Below are positions 6,983 to 14,466 of a DNA stretch of 40,875 nucleotides, one piece after another (the first letter of the stretch is position 1; each line of letters starts with the position of its first letter). The translations under genes were made by a program, and so were the position numbers. Below the pieces are notes generated by a model. That model was not told the origin of the DNA. It made no database searches and worked only from the letters and a program-made list of their open reading frames with translations. Origin of the DNA: an uncultured Clostridia bacterium (GTDB lineage: Bacteria > Bacillota > Clostridia > Oscillospirales > JAAYOS01); the NCBI GenBank assembly GCA_947630675.1, contig CANRIN010000012.1, positions 1 to 40,875 on the forward strand, read 5' to 3'.

Positions 6983-9631
6983 TCAGCGGCGGTGGCCGAT
7001 GCCGAGCCGGCGCTTGAGTATCTTCACGAGCTCCACGACCGGGATGAGCGCTATCGAAAGTCCGAACACTATCGCCCACTCGCCGAGGCTGAGCGCCTGA
7101 AGGTGGAATATCGCGTTGAGGCCGGGCACCGTCGTTATCAGTACGGTGAGTATCACGGTGAGAACTATCGCGCCCCACGCAAAGCGATTGCCGAAGAAGC
7201 CCATCTTGAAGAGACTGCCCGAGAGGCTGCGGACGTTCAGCGAGTGGAACATCTGCGAGAGTGTGAGCGTGCAGAACGCCATCGTCGTCGCGGTCTCGGG
7301 GGAATGTATTCGCCCGATAAAGTAGGCGATAAGTGTCATCGCCGTGAGGAAAAGTCCCTGATAGGCGACGCTTATGCCGACGCCGCCGGAGAACACTCCC
7401 TCGTCCGCACTGCGCGGCGGGGTGTTCATCGAGTCCGGCTCCGCCGGCTCGATGCCGAGCGCGAGCGCGGGGAAGGTGTCGCTGACGAGGTTTATCCAGA
7501 GTATCTGGACGGTATGCAGAAGCGAGAAGCCGGAGAGAGTCGCGACAAGGACGCTCAGCACCTCCGCGAGGTTGCAGCTGAGAAGGAACTGGACGCACTT
7601 GCGCATATTCGAGTAGATCTTGCGTCCCTCTTCGACGGCGACGATTATCGTGGCGAAGTTGTCGTCGGTGAGGACCATGTCCGCGACGTTCTTCGTGACG
7701 TCTGTGCCGGTGATGCCCATTCCGACGCCGATGTCGGCGCGGGAGAGCGCCGGCGCGTCGTTGACGCCGTCGCCCGTCATGGCGCAGACCTTGCCGCGCG
7801 ACTGCCACGCCTCGACTATCCTGACCTTGTGCTCCGGGCTCACCCGCGCGTAGACCGAGTAGCGCTCGACCGTCGCCCTGAACTCCTCTTCGCTTATCCG
7901 GTCGAGCTCGGCGCCGGTGAGGGCAAGCTGTCCCTCGCTGAGTATGCCGAGCTCGCGCGCTATCGCTACGGCGGTGGTCTTGTGGTCGCCGGTTATCATT
8001 ATCGGGCGGACGCCGGCGCGGCGGCAGACCTCGACCGCGTCCTTCACCTCGGGACGCGCGGGGTCTATCATGCCGTACATACCGAGGAACACGAGCCCGT
8101 ATTCGCCGAGCTCGGACGAGTCGGGTATGGCCTCGCGGAGGTCCATCGCGGCGGCGAGGACGCGGAGCGCTTCACCCGCCATCCTGTCGTTCATACCGCG
8201 CATGAGGGCGCGGGTCTCGTCGTCCATGTCCACGATTCCGTCATCGGTGAGGACGCGGTCGCAGCGGTCAAGCAGCACGTCCGGCGCGCCCTTCGTGTAC
8301 TGGATGAACTGCCCGTGCGTCGCATGGAAGGTCGTCATCAGCTTGCGCTCCGAGTCGAACGGATACTCGCCCGAGCGCGGGGCAGCGGCGAGCTTCTTAT
8401 CCACGGGGTAGCCTATCCGGTCGGCGAAAGCCACGAGCGCGGTCTCGGTCGGGTCGCCGACAAGCCCCTCGGGGGAGCGGTGGGTGTCGTTACAGAACGC
8501 CATCGCCTCGACGAGGCGCTCCACCACGAGCCCTGCCGTTATTTCGTCCGCGTCAGAAAGTCCCGCGGCCGTCGCGACCTTCACGACGGTCATACGGTTC
8601 TGGGTGAGCGTTCCGGTCTTGTCCGAGCAGATTATCTGTGTGCAGCCGAGGGTCTCGACCGCCGGGAGCTTGCGGATTATCGCGCCCCTGTCGGCCATCC
8701 GCTCGACGCCGAGCGCCATGACTATCGTGACGACCGCGGGCAGTCCCTCCGGTATCGCCGCGACGGCGAGCGATACCGAGAGCAGGAACGCGTCTATCGC
8801 GGAGACGGCGCTGAGCACGCCGGAGCGCCAGTCGCGGATAAGCGTCGCCGCCATGATGACGACGCATATCGCGAGCACGAGGACGGTGAGCACCTTCGAG
8901 AGCTCGGCGAGCTTCTTCTGTATCGGCGTCTGCTTCTCCTCCGCCGCGAGGAGCGAGCCGGCTATGTGGCCCATCTGGGTGTTCATGCCGGTCGCGACGA
9001 CGACGCCGGCTCCGCGTCCGTAGACGACCGAGGTACCGTTGTACGCCATGTTCGCCCTGTCGCCGAGAACGGCCGCCGCGTCGACAAGCGCGGAGGCGTC
9101 CTTCTCTGCGGGGACGCTCTCGCCGGTGAGCGCGGCCTCCTCTATCTTGAGAGACGCCGATTCGATGAGCCGCATATCCGCCGCTACGCAGTCGCCCGCC
9201 TCGAACTCCACGATGTCGCCGGGAACTATCCGCTCCACCGGCAGCAGGACTGTCGTTCCGTCGCGGCGGACCTTTGCCGTAGAGCTCGTCATGCTTTTCA
9301 GCGCGGCTATGGCCGCGTCTGCCTTACCCTCCTGGACGATGCCCATGACGGTGTTCAGCGCGACGACGGCGAAGATTATCAGCATATCCACCCACTCGCC
9401 GAAGGCTCCGCTTATCGCGCCCGCGACGATGAGAACGATTATCATCGGGTTTTTCAGCTGCTCGATGATGCGCGCGAAAAGGGACTTCTTCTTTCCCTCC
9501 GCAAGCCGGTTCTCGCCGTACCGGGCGAGACGCCCGTCCGCTTCGGAGGTATCCAGCCCGCGCGGAGACGACTTTTCCGCCGCGAGCGCTTCCGGAATGC
9601 CGAGAGAATGAAAGTTTGTCGTGTTTTCCAT
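6983..9631 (-). CDS. Calcium-type P2A cation-translocating ATPase
   Basis: An 882-residue P-type ATPase that uses ATP to export a cation, probably Ca2+, across the cytoplasmic membrane. The order is an N-terminal cation_ATPase_N region, actuator with TGES ([10 protein letters not shown]), the [11 protein letters not shown] ion-site helix, phosphorylation motif DKTGTLT (Asp337), the TGDGVND hinge, then membrane helices with NLAEVLSV and [13 protein letters not shown]. The Glu in PEGL, the Asn/Glu of NLAEV and the Asn/Asp of NLVSD match SERCA/PMCA calcium ligands, which favours Ca2+ over Mg2+ or Mn2+. AAGGAG precedes the ATG at 9631. It sits upstream of bioY but is separated from it by a promoter. 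Confidence 0.93.
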   Translation of the reverse strand: MENTTNFHSLGIPEALAAEKSSPRGLDTSEADGRLARYGENRLAEGKKKSLFARIIEQLKNPMIIVLIVAGAISGAFGEWVDMLIIFAVVALNTVMGIVQEGKADAAIAALKSMTSSTAKVRRDGTTVLLPVERIVPGDIVEFEAGDCVAADMRLIESASLKIEEAALTGESVPAEKDASALVDAAAVLGDRANMAYNGTSVVYGRGAGVVVATGMNTQMGHIAGSLLAAEEKQTPIQKKLAELSKVLTVLVLAICVVIMAATLIRDWRSGVLSAVSAIDAFLLSVSLAVAAIPEGLPAVVTIVMALGVERMADRGAIIRKLPAVETLGCTQIICSDKTGTLTQNRMTVVKVATAAGLSDADEITAGLVVERLVEAMAFCNDTHRSPEGLVGDPTETALVAFADRIGYPVDKKLAAAPRSGEYPFDSERKLMTTFHATHGQFIQYTKGAPDVLLDRCDRVLTDDGIVDMDDETRALMRGMNDRMAGEALRVLAAAMDLREAIPDSSELGEYGLVFLGMYGMIDPARPEVKDAVEVCRRAGVRPIMITGDHKTTAVAIARELGILSEGQLALTGAELDRISEEEFRATVERYSVYARVSPEHKVRIVEAWQSRGKVCAMTGDGVNDAPALSRADIGVGMGITGTDVTKNVADMVLTDDNFATIIVAVEEGRKIYSNMRKCVQFLLSCNLAEVLSVLVATLSGFSLLHTVQILWINLVSDTFPALALGIEPAEPDSMNTPPRSADEGVFSGGVGISVAYQGLFLTAMTLIAYFIGRIHSPETATTMAFCTLTLSQMFHSLNVRSLSGSLFKMGFFGNRFAWGAIVLTVILTVLITTVPGLNAIFHLQALSLGEWAIVFGLSIALIPVVELVKILKRRLGIGHRR

Positions 9632-9865
9632 GTACAGAGCTCCTTAACCATAATAATGTCGGGTATATCCGAACCTCTCCGCGCCGCCGTCCTGCGGCAC
9701 AGGGAGGGGATCGTTACAAAAACCGTAACAGAAGGGTGCGCGCCGCCTGCGCTCCTCGGTGCGTTGGCGAAACGCCGCCGCGCGCAAAGACTGTGGAAAA
9801 TATTGTGGAAAAGTGGAATATATTGTGAAAACTGTCGGCCTGAAGAAAAATTTATGCTCTAATGC
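9632..9865. other. Intergenic region between divergent ATPase and M23 genes, with DnaA-box-like motifs
   Basis: No gene is visible. On the minus strand TGTTAC and TGTAAC (9725-9730 and 9713-9718) face the ATPase gene. At 9792-9800 and 9804-9812 two TGTGGAAAA sequences fit a relaxed DnaA box read in reverse (TTTTCCACA), and a third, TGTGAAAAC, follows at 9824. The rest is GC-rich with no recognised element. Confidence 0.4.
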
Positions 9866-9894
9866 TTGACATTATATGAAATATGGGGTATTAT
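9866..9894 (+). promoter_or_regulatory. Strong promoter of the LysM-M23 peptidase gene
   Basis: TTGACA (9866-9871), a 17-bp spacer and TATTAT (9889-9894). The predicted start is near 9901, inside the TGTAAC array. Confidence 0.88.
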
Positions 9895-9899
9895 ATTTT

Positions 9900-9937
9900 T
9901 GTAACCGTTTTGTAACTATTTTGATACTGTTTGTAAC
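9900..9937 (+). promoter_or_regulatory. WalR-like operator: four TGTAAC-type motifs at 10-11 bp spacing
   Basis: TGTAAC occurs at 9900, 9911 and 9932, with TGATAC at 9922. The first two are separated by exactly 5 bases, matching the TGTWAH-N5-TGTWAH pattern of the essential response regulator WalR (YycF). The array lies over and downstream of the transcription start of a murein peptidase gene, the class of gene WalR controls. Confidence 0.65.
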
Positions 9938-10020
9938 TTTTGAGCTTTGTGTCAAAAAAGATAGATAAAACTTTCGGAAACGAGAGAAAATGACACAAGC
10001 AGGCACAAAAGGAGAAAATT

Positions 10021-11577
10021 ATGGTCGAGAGAATTATACATCAGGACGCGGAAAATATCAATACCGTTTCCGCTCCCGAGCGAAAAGAAAACAGCAAAGC
10101 ACTGAAAAACAACCGCGCGGCGGCGCGTCCGCTCCGTGCGCTCGGCATGAAGGTCCGTGCGGCGGCTGCCGCCGTATCCGAAAAGGCATCCTCTGTCGGC
10201 AGGGCGCTTCGCCGCGCCGCTTTCCGCGCCGTCTCCGCCGTGTCCGGCGGCGGCAGGCGCGAGACCCTTCCGCGCACTGCGGGCGTTGCGGTGCTGTTTG
10301 CCGCGGTGGCGCTCGTCGTCACCGGCGCTTTCGTCGGCGTCGGCCTCGAGGTGCTAGTGGACGGTGAGCCGGTCGGCTACGTCCGCGACCGTGAGCAGTT
10401 CAATGAGGTCATCGAGAGCGTCGAGGCCAAGGCCGGCGCGATACTCGGCAGGCCCTACTTCCTCGATACCGACGTCAGCTATCGGCTCGACCTCTTCGCA
10501 AAGGAGAGCGGCGAGCTTGACACCGCGTCGGTCGAGCGTGCTCTCTTCGGCGACATAGACGAGATAAGCCAGCTCTATGTTATGACGGTCGACGGCGAGA
10601 TAATCGGCGCCAATGAGGACGGAGAAGCCCTCGAGAAGATGGCCTCTGACGTGCTCGCCTCCGCCGAGGCGTCCGCGATGGATGCGGACAGCGTCGAGCT
10701 GCTTGAGAACATCGACATCACCCTTCAGTACACCGCAAGCGAGAACTGGCGGTCGCTTGACGAGATAAGCGGCATCATCCACTCCAACTCGGTCGAGACC
10801 ATGACCTACACCGTTCAGGAGGGCGACCTCTGGAGCGACATCGCCGCAAGTCACGGCATGAGCGAGGATACCCTCGCCGCCATGAACCCGGACGTCGATC
10901 CCGCCTCTATCCTCGCGGGCGACGAGATAGTCATAAGCGAAGCGGTCCCGCTGATGAGCGTCCGCACCACCGAGACCGTGAGCGAGGACGTGACTATCGA
11001 GCACGGCACCCAGTACGTCTACTCCTCCTCCTACTGGTCGGGCGACAGCATCGTCACCAAGCGCGGCGTCGACGGACTCAAGCGCGTCACGAGCGAGATA
11101 GTCAGCATCGACGGCAAGGTTCGCGAGAAGAACGTCATAAGCGAAGAAGTCCTCACCGAGCCGGAGGATCAGGTGATAACGCTCGGCACCCGCAGCTTTG
11201 TTCTCCCGTTCCCCGGCTACAAGACGATAACCAGCTCCTTCGGCTGGCGGACCTTGCGCGGCAAGCCGAACAACCACACCGGCATCGACTTCGCGGGAGC
11301 CTACGGCAGCCGCGTTCAGGCCAGCTACTCCGGCAAGGTCATCTTTGCCGGTTGGAACGGCAGCTACGGCAAGTGCGTCATCATCGACCACGGCTCCGGC
11401 TACCAGACCCTCTACGGACACAACAGCCGTATCGCCGTCAGCGTCGGCGACTACGTCTCGCAGGGACAGACGATAGCCTACGTCGGCTCGACCGGCAACT
11501 CGACCGGCCCGCACTGCCACTTTGAGATACGGATAAACGGCGTCAAGGTCAACCCGGCAAAGTACCTCTGGCGGTAA
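10021..11577 (+). CDS. Membrane-anchored LysM-G5-M23 peptidoglycan peptidase
   Basis: The 518-residue protein has a basic cytoplasmic N-terminus, one membrane helix (about 86-108), an extracellular spacer, a LysM domain (about 260-304, TYTVQEGDLWSDIA), a G5-like domain (about 306-393) and an M23 metallopeptidase (about 400-515). The zinc ligands are present: H419 and D423 in NHTGIDF, and H498/H500 in HCHFE. It should cleave peptide cross-bridges or stem peptides in the wall while held at the membrane, with LysM and G5 binding glycan. AGGAG precedes the ATG. The gene is monocistronic, with a strong promoter, a WalR-like array and its own terminator. A role in wall remodelling during growth or sporulation is inferred. 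Confidence 0.9.
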   Translation: MVERIIHQDAENINTVSAPERKENSKALKNNRAAARPLRALGMKVRAAAAAVSEKASSVGRALRRAAFRAVSAVSGGGRRETLPRTAGVAVLFAAVALVVTGAFVGVGLEVLVDGEPVGYVRDREQFNEVIESVEAKAGAILGRPYFLDTDVSYRLDLFAKESGELDTASVERALFGDIDEISQLYVMTVDGEIIGANEDGEALEKMASDVLASAEASAMDADSVELLENIDITLQYTASENWRSLDEISGIIHSNSVETMTYTVQEGDLWSDIAASHGMSEDTLAAMNPDVDPASILAGDEIVISEAVPLMSVRTTETVSEDVTIEHGTQYVYSSSYWSGDSIVTKRGVDGLKRVTSEIVSIDGKVREKNVISEEVLTEPEDQVITLGTRSFVLPFPGYKTITSSFGWRTLRGKPNNHTGIDFAGAYGSRVQASYSGKVIFAGWNGSYGKCVIIDHGSGYQTLYGHNSRIAVSVGDYVSQGQTIAYVGSTGNSTGPHCHFEIRINGVKVNPAKYLWR

Positions 11578-11596
11578 GGCAAACAAAATATCGTTC

Positions 11597-11627
11597 GGGG
11601 CGGTGCAGATGCACCGCCCCGATTTTA
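11597..11627 (+). terminator. Intrinsic terminator of the M23 gene
   Basis: CGGGGCGGTGCA pairs with TGCACCGCCCCG and is followed by ATTTTAT. It lies 20 bases after the stop and also faces the 3' end of gpr. Confidence 0.8.
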
Positions 11628-11665
11628 TCTGCCGGAGTTTTCCGTCCGCAGGCGCGACCCAGATC

Positions 11666-12532
11666 CTAGTTTCCCTCCGTCCACTCTACGGCGTAGTAGT
11701 AATCCACGCCCTGCAGCGCCATGGATATCGCCGCGCCGACGAGCCTCGCCGCACCGTCTACGAGGCGGTCGATGTCCCGCGGTGTGACAAACATCGAGCC
11801 GTAGCGGCTCTCATGCGGCGAGGAACCGGTCAGCTGCTCCGCCACCGTCGCGGCGTCCACGACGGTCGGCACGCCGACGGCTATGACCGGCACGCCGAGC
11901 GTCTCGCGGTCGAGCGCCGCGCGGCTGTTGCCCACCCCCGAACCGGGTACTATCCCCGAGGAGGAGATCTGTACGGTCGAGCAGAGGCGTGTGACGTCCA
12001 GGCTCGCGAGCGCGTCCACCGCGAGGATAAAGGCGGGCTTCATCCGCTCCGCCGCACCGGCTATCAGGTCTGCGGACTCTATGCCGGTCGTGCCAAGAAC
12101 CCCCGGCGTGAGCACCGACACCGGGCGGAGCGAGCGGAACCGGTCGTCTCCCGAAAACTCTACGAGATGGCGCGTGACCATGGTGCGCTCCGCCGCCTTC
12201 GGGCCGAGCGCGTCCGGCGTGACGGCGCGGTTCCCGAGCCCTATCACCATCGCGGGCGCAAGCCTGTCCTCCGGCAGGAAGCTCTCAAGCTCCGCCGCCA
12301 GCGCCTCCGCGAGCGTGGGAAGCGCTTCCGGTGAAATCGACCCCGCCTCCACCGTGACGTATCGCCCCACCGGCTTCGATATCGCCTCGGCGCCGGTATC
12401 GTCCAACACCTCTACCTCGACTATGTGCGTCCCGCCGCGCAGGCGCTCCTCCGATCGCACTCCCGCCAGGGCGCCGGTTTCCGGCGACGTAAGGCGCAGG
12501 CTCTCGAGCGCAAGGTCGGTGCGCACCGGCAT
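11666..12532 (-). CDS. gpr: GPR endopeptidase (spore germination protease)
   Basis: Degrades small acid-soluble spore proteins (SASP) in the outgrowing spore and is made as a zymogen in the forespore. The 288-residue product starts MPVRTDLALES, matching the RTDLA-type propeptide where GPR autoprocesses. It contains family landmarks such as VIGLGNRAVTPDALGP and the conserved glycine-rich segments TPGVLGTTGIES and SSSGIVPGSGVGN. I place the start at 12532, where GGGAGGGG lies 6 bases upstream, rather than at 12583. It is divergent from rpsT, as rpsT and gpr are neighbours in Bacillus. It shows that the organism makes endospores. Confidence 0.93.
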   Translation of the reverse strand: MPVRTDLALESLRLTSPETGALAGVRSEERLRGGTHIVEVEVLDDTGAEAISKPVGRYVTVEAGSISPEALPTLAEALAAELESFLPEDRLAPAMVIGLGNRAVTPDALGPKAAERTMVTRHLVEFSGDDRFRSLRPVSVLTPGVLGTTGIESADLIAGAAERMKPAFILAVDALASLDVTRLCSTVQISSSGIVPGSGVGNSRAALDRETLGVPVIAVGVPTVVDAATVAEQLTGSSPHESRYGSMFVTPRDIDRLVDGAARLVGAAISMALQGVDYYYAVEWTEGN

Positions 12533-12600
12533 AAAATACCCCTCCCAAAAAGCCTTGAATGACAGCTGATAAAGTTTTTGCACTTTTTCAAAAATTATTG

Positions 12601-12629
12601 TTGCAATCCCGAAAAATAAATGATATAAT
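12601..12629 (+). promoter_or_regulatory. rpsT promoter
   Basis: TTGCAA (12601-12606), a 17-bp spacer and TATAAT (12624-12629), in the AT-rich gap between gpr and rpsT. Confidence 0.82.
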
Positions 12630-12685
12630 ATGTTTCCGACCGAGTGCTTCGGTACTTATTGAATGAAAGAACGGAGGTGGACAGG

Positions 12686-12949
12686 ATGCCTAACATCAAG
12701 TCCGCGAAAAAGCGTGTTAAGGTAAGCGAGACCAAGAACGAGCAGAACAAGATAGTCAAGTCGATAATGAAGACCTCTATCCGCAAGGTCAAGATAGCGA
12801 CCGAGGCGGGTGACAAGGCTCTCGCGACCGAGCTGTACAAGCAGGCTGCGGCTTCGATCGACAAGGCGGCGCAGGCAGGCGTCATTCACAAGAATAACGC
12901 GGCCAACAAAAAGTCCGGCCTCGTTAAGCGTATCAACGCCATAGCTTAA
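12686..12949 (+). CDS. rpsT: 30S ribosomal protein S20
   Basis: The 87-residue basic protein has the S20 signature MPNIKSAKKRVK and the C-terminal HKNNAANKKSGL segment, and binds 16S rRNA early in 30S assembly. I use the ATG at 12686, preceded by GGAGGTGG, instead of the upstream start at 12644 in the track, because S20 proteins begin MPNIKSA. The gene has its own promoter and terminator and appears monocistronic. Confidence 0.97.
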   Translation: MPNIKSAKKRVKVSETKNEQNKIVKSIMKTSIRKVKIATEAGDKALATELYKQAAASIDKAAQAGVIHKNNAANKKSGLVKRINAIA

Positions 12950-12964
12950 AATAACCGCAAAACG

Positions 12965-12997
12965 ACGGGACGTTCCTTTCGGAACGTCCCGTTTTTT
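12965..12997 (+). terminator. rpsT terminator
   Basis: A 12-bp perfect stem (ACGGGACGTTCC / GGAACGTCCCGT), loop TTTC, followed by six T residues. Confidence 0.92.
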
Positions 12998-13048
12998 GAC
13001 AGACTTTCGCATGAAATCGTGCTCGCGGATTATCAACTTCGTACAGTG

Positions 13049-13190
13049 TTGGGACGTCGGCGCGAAGCGCCGAGGTATGATGCGCCCGGTAGAAAGCTTC
13101 GGTGCGCAGCGAGTAGAAGGGCGCATTCGCGCCGCGAAAATGGATCGGAGCTTATTCGCCCCCTTTGGCGGCGAACTCTGCGAGGCTGCC
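13049..13190 (+). repeat. Mosaic palindromic repeat, locus 1
   Basis: Lies between the convergent rpsT and transporter genes. It contains block A (13049-13092: GGGACGTCGGCGC, loop GAA, GCGCCG, then TGATGCGCCCGGTAG), also found in locus 2. It also contains block E (13136-13187: GAAAATGG, TTATTCGCC, GGCGGCGAACTCTGCGAGGCT), also found in loci 3 and 4. No ORF with a ribosome binding site was seen. Confidence 0.65.
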
Positions 13191-13231
13191 ATCGCGCCCT
13201 GTTCCTCCAACAGTCTGCGAAACAGGCGCCC

Positions 13232-13861
13232 CTACTCCTTCGGCGCGCCGAGCTTCTTTAAGAGGTGCAGCACCATGCCGCCGAGAGCGTTTCCCACGCT
13301 CATGACGGCGAGGTATCCGAGCGTGCGGAGGCTCCACGCGCCCGCGACGGTGAAGTAGTACATATTCGCGACGCAGTGCTCAAAGCCGCAGAAGATAAAT
13401 CCCATCACCCCGAGGAACAGCGCGATATACTTCCCGAGCTCGTGCGGGTTGCGGGCAAAGTTCTCCACCGCTATGTATATCAGCATGTTGCAGAAGAACG
13501 AGAGAATGAATATGCTGAAAATGCCGTCCGAGAGTTTGGCCGCCGCGACGGTCTCGGCGGCGGCGCGCAGCGCCTCGCCGTTCCGCGTGAAGAGCTCAAG
13601 CGTGCCCACAAGGAATGTGCCCGCGAGATTCCCGAGCCATATCACGAGAAGCGACGGCAGGAACTTCACCCCCCTGTCCGGAAGGTAGCACGCCTTGCCG
13701 GTAAAGAGGTCAAAGCCGAAGACGCATATCGTGAAAAGTCCGACGGTAAAGAGCGCCGCGCCGAGTATCCGGCTCTCCGACATGAGGTAGACCGTGCCGC
13801 CCACGGATATGCACAGCCCCGCGAGCACCGCGCGGAGGAAGGTCCTGAGATATTCTTTCAT
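13232..13861 (-). CDS. Formate/nitrite transporter (FNT) family protein
   Basis: The 209-residue protein has about six hydrophobic helices. It carries family motifs: the re-entrant segment around FTVGLFTICVFGFDLFTGK, CGFEHCVANMYYF in the second half, and a C-terminal VGNALGGMVLH. FNT channels move formate, nitrite, hydrosulfide or lactate, normally as pentamers. At 209 residues it is shorter than FocA or NirC (about 260-285). The ATG at 13861 is favoured because MKEYLRTFLRA gives a normal start; the upstream 23 codons of the track ORF do not look like protein. The ribosome binding site is weak (GCGGGTGAC). Formate export from fermentation is a reasonable guess. Confidence 0.85.
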   Translation of the reverse strand: MKEYLRTFLRAVLAGLCISVGGTVYLMSESRILGAALFTVGLFTICVFGFDLFTGKACYLPDRGVKFLPSLLVIWLGNLAGTFLVGTLELFTRNGEALRAAAETVAAAKLSDGIFSIFILSFFCNMLIYIAVENFARNPHELGKYIALFLGVMGFIFCGFEHCVANMYYFTVAGAWSLRTLGYLAVMSVGNALGGMVLHLLKKLGAPKE

Positions 13862-13895
13862 ATTTGTCACCCGCTGTCTCTGTTTTCTGATACTG

Positions 13896-13901
13896 ATGAT
13901 A
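13896..13901 (-). promoter_or_regulatory. Candidate extended -10 for the FNT gene
   Basis: The minus strand reads TGTGGTATCAT, a TG-extended -10 without a clear -35, about 35 bases upstream of the start. Confidence 0.4.
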
Positions 13902-13961
13902 CCACATATTCCGCTCGGAGTACAGTGCAAAAAATTTTTCCAGAAAATCTGCGTTTGGGTA

Positions 13962-13990
13962 TTGCAATTTCAGAGCGGGTGTGGTACACT
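13962..13990 (+). promoter_or_regulatory. Promoter of the arsR/smtB-like gene
   Basis: TTGCAA (13962-13967), a 17-bp spacer and TACACT (13985-13990), with a TGG extension before the -10. Confidence 0.72.
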
Positions 13991-13996
13991 AAACGC

Positions 13997-14012
13997 GTGA
14001 ACAGATATTCAC
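13997..14012 (+). promoter_or_regulatory. SmtB/CzrA-type operator
   Basis: GTGAACAGATATTCAC is a near-perfect palindrome built around TGAACA-N2-TATTCA, the core of the 12-2-12 operators bound by zinc-sensing ArsR-family repressors. It lies just downstream of the -10 box, so bound repressor would block initiation. Confidence 0.8.
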
Positions 14013-14041
14013 ACGTTTCTGAATTGAAAGGAGTGAAGCGT

Positions 14042-14398
14042 ATGCCGAACCGTGACATACCGGACGAGGCGAGCGCCCTCATAGAACAGACCCGCGAGGC
14101 GCTTCCCGCGCCGGAGGCCGTCGAGAGGATGGCGGAATTCTTCAAGCTGCTCGGCGAGCCGACGCGCGTCCGGATACTCGCCGCGCTTGCCGAGGGCGAG
14201 CTCTGCGTCAGCGACCTTGCGGCGGCGCTCGGTATGGAGCGGACGGCCGTGAGCCACCAGCTCCGCATACTCCGCGCGGCGCGGCTCGTGCGCGCCCGCA
14301 GAGACGGTAAGATGATCTGCTACTCCTTTGACGACGACCATGTGGACGGTATCTTCCGCCTCGCGCGGGAGCACATCGGCCATACCGAGCACGCCTGA
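14042..14398 (+). CDS. ArsR/SmtB family zinc-responsive transcriptional repressor
   Basis: The 118-residue winged-helix protein should repress its own operon until zinc (or Cd/Co) binds. The recognition helix region is CVSDLAAALGMERTAVSHQLRILR, followed by the wing ARRDGKMICYSF. The C-terminal helix has Asp and His in DDDH, then His residues 11 and 14 positions after that first His, exactly the alpha-5 zinc site of CzrA and SmtB. The alpha-3 Cys pair of cadmium sensor CadC is absent, since only one Cys is present in LCVSD. An AAAGGAG site precedes the ATG. The gene starts a two-gene operon with the P1B ATPase, and its operator sits in the promoter. Confidence 0.93.
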   Translation: MPNRDIPDEASALIEQTREALPAPEAVERMAEFFKLLGEPTRVRILAALAEGELCVSDLAAALGMERTAVSHQLRILRAARLVRARRDGKMICYSFDDDHVDGIFRLAREHIGHTEHA

Positions 14399-14419
14399 GA
14401 CGTGCTCCTACCCGCGCGG

Positions 14420-14437
14420 GCGCCGCATCAGCGGCGC
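14420..14437 (+). other. Intercistronic hairpin between arsR and the P1B ATPase
   Basis: GCGCCGC-ATCA-GCGGCGC forms a 7-bp stem in the 68-base gap. With no T run it is more likely a processing or stability element than a terminator. Confidence 0.5.
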
Positions 14438-14466
14438 ACCATACTTGTTTGAAGAGAGGCGCAAAT

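Noticed and set aside
6992-9862. 956-residue ORF antisense to the calcium ATPase
   Set aside because: Arg/Glu/His-rich shadow of a well-supported gene. Similar shadows at 18099-20258, 22638-25694, 34214-36271 and 37821-40676 were rejected for the same reason.
12533-12600. Forespore (sigma-G) promoter for gpr
   Set aside because: A CATTCAA sequence partly resembles the -10, but the -35 does not fit, so I could not support it from sequence alone.
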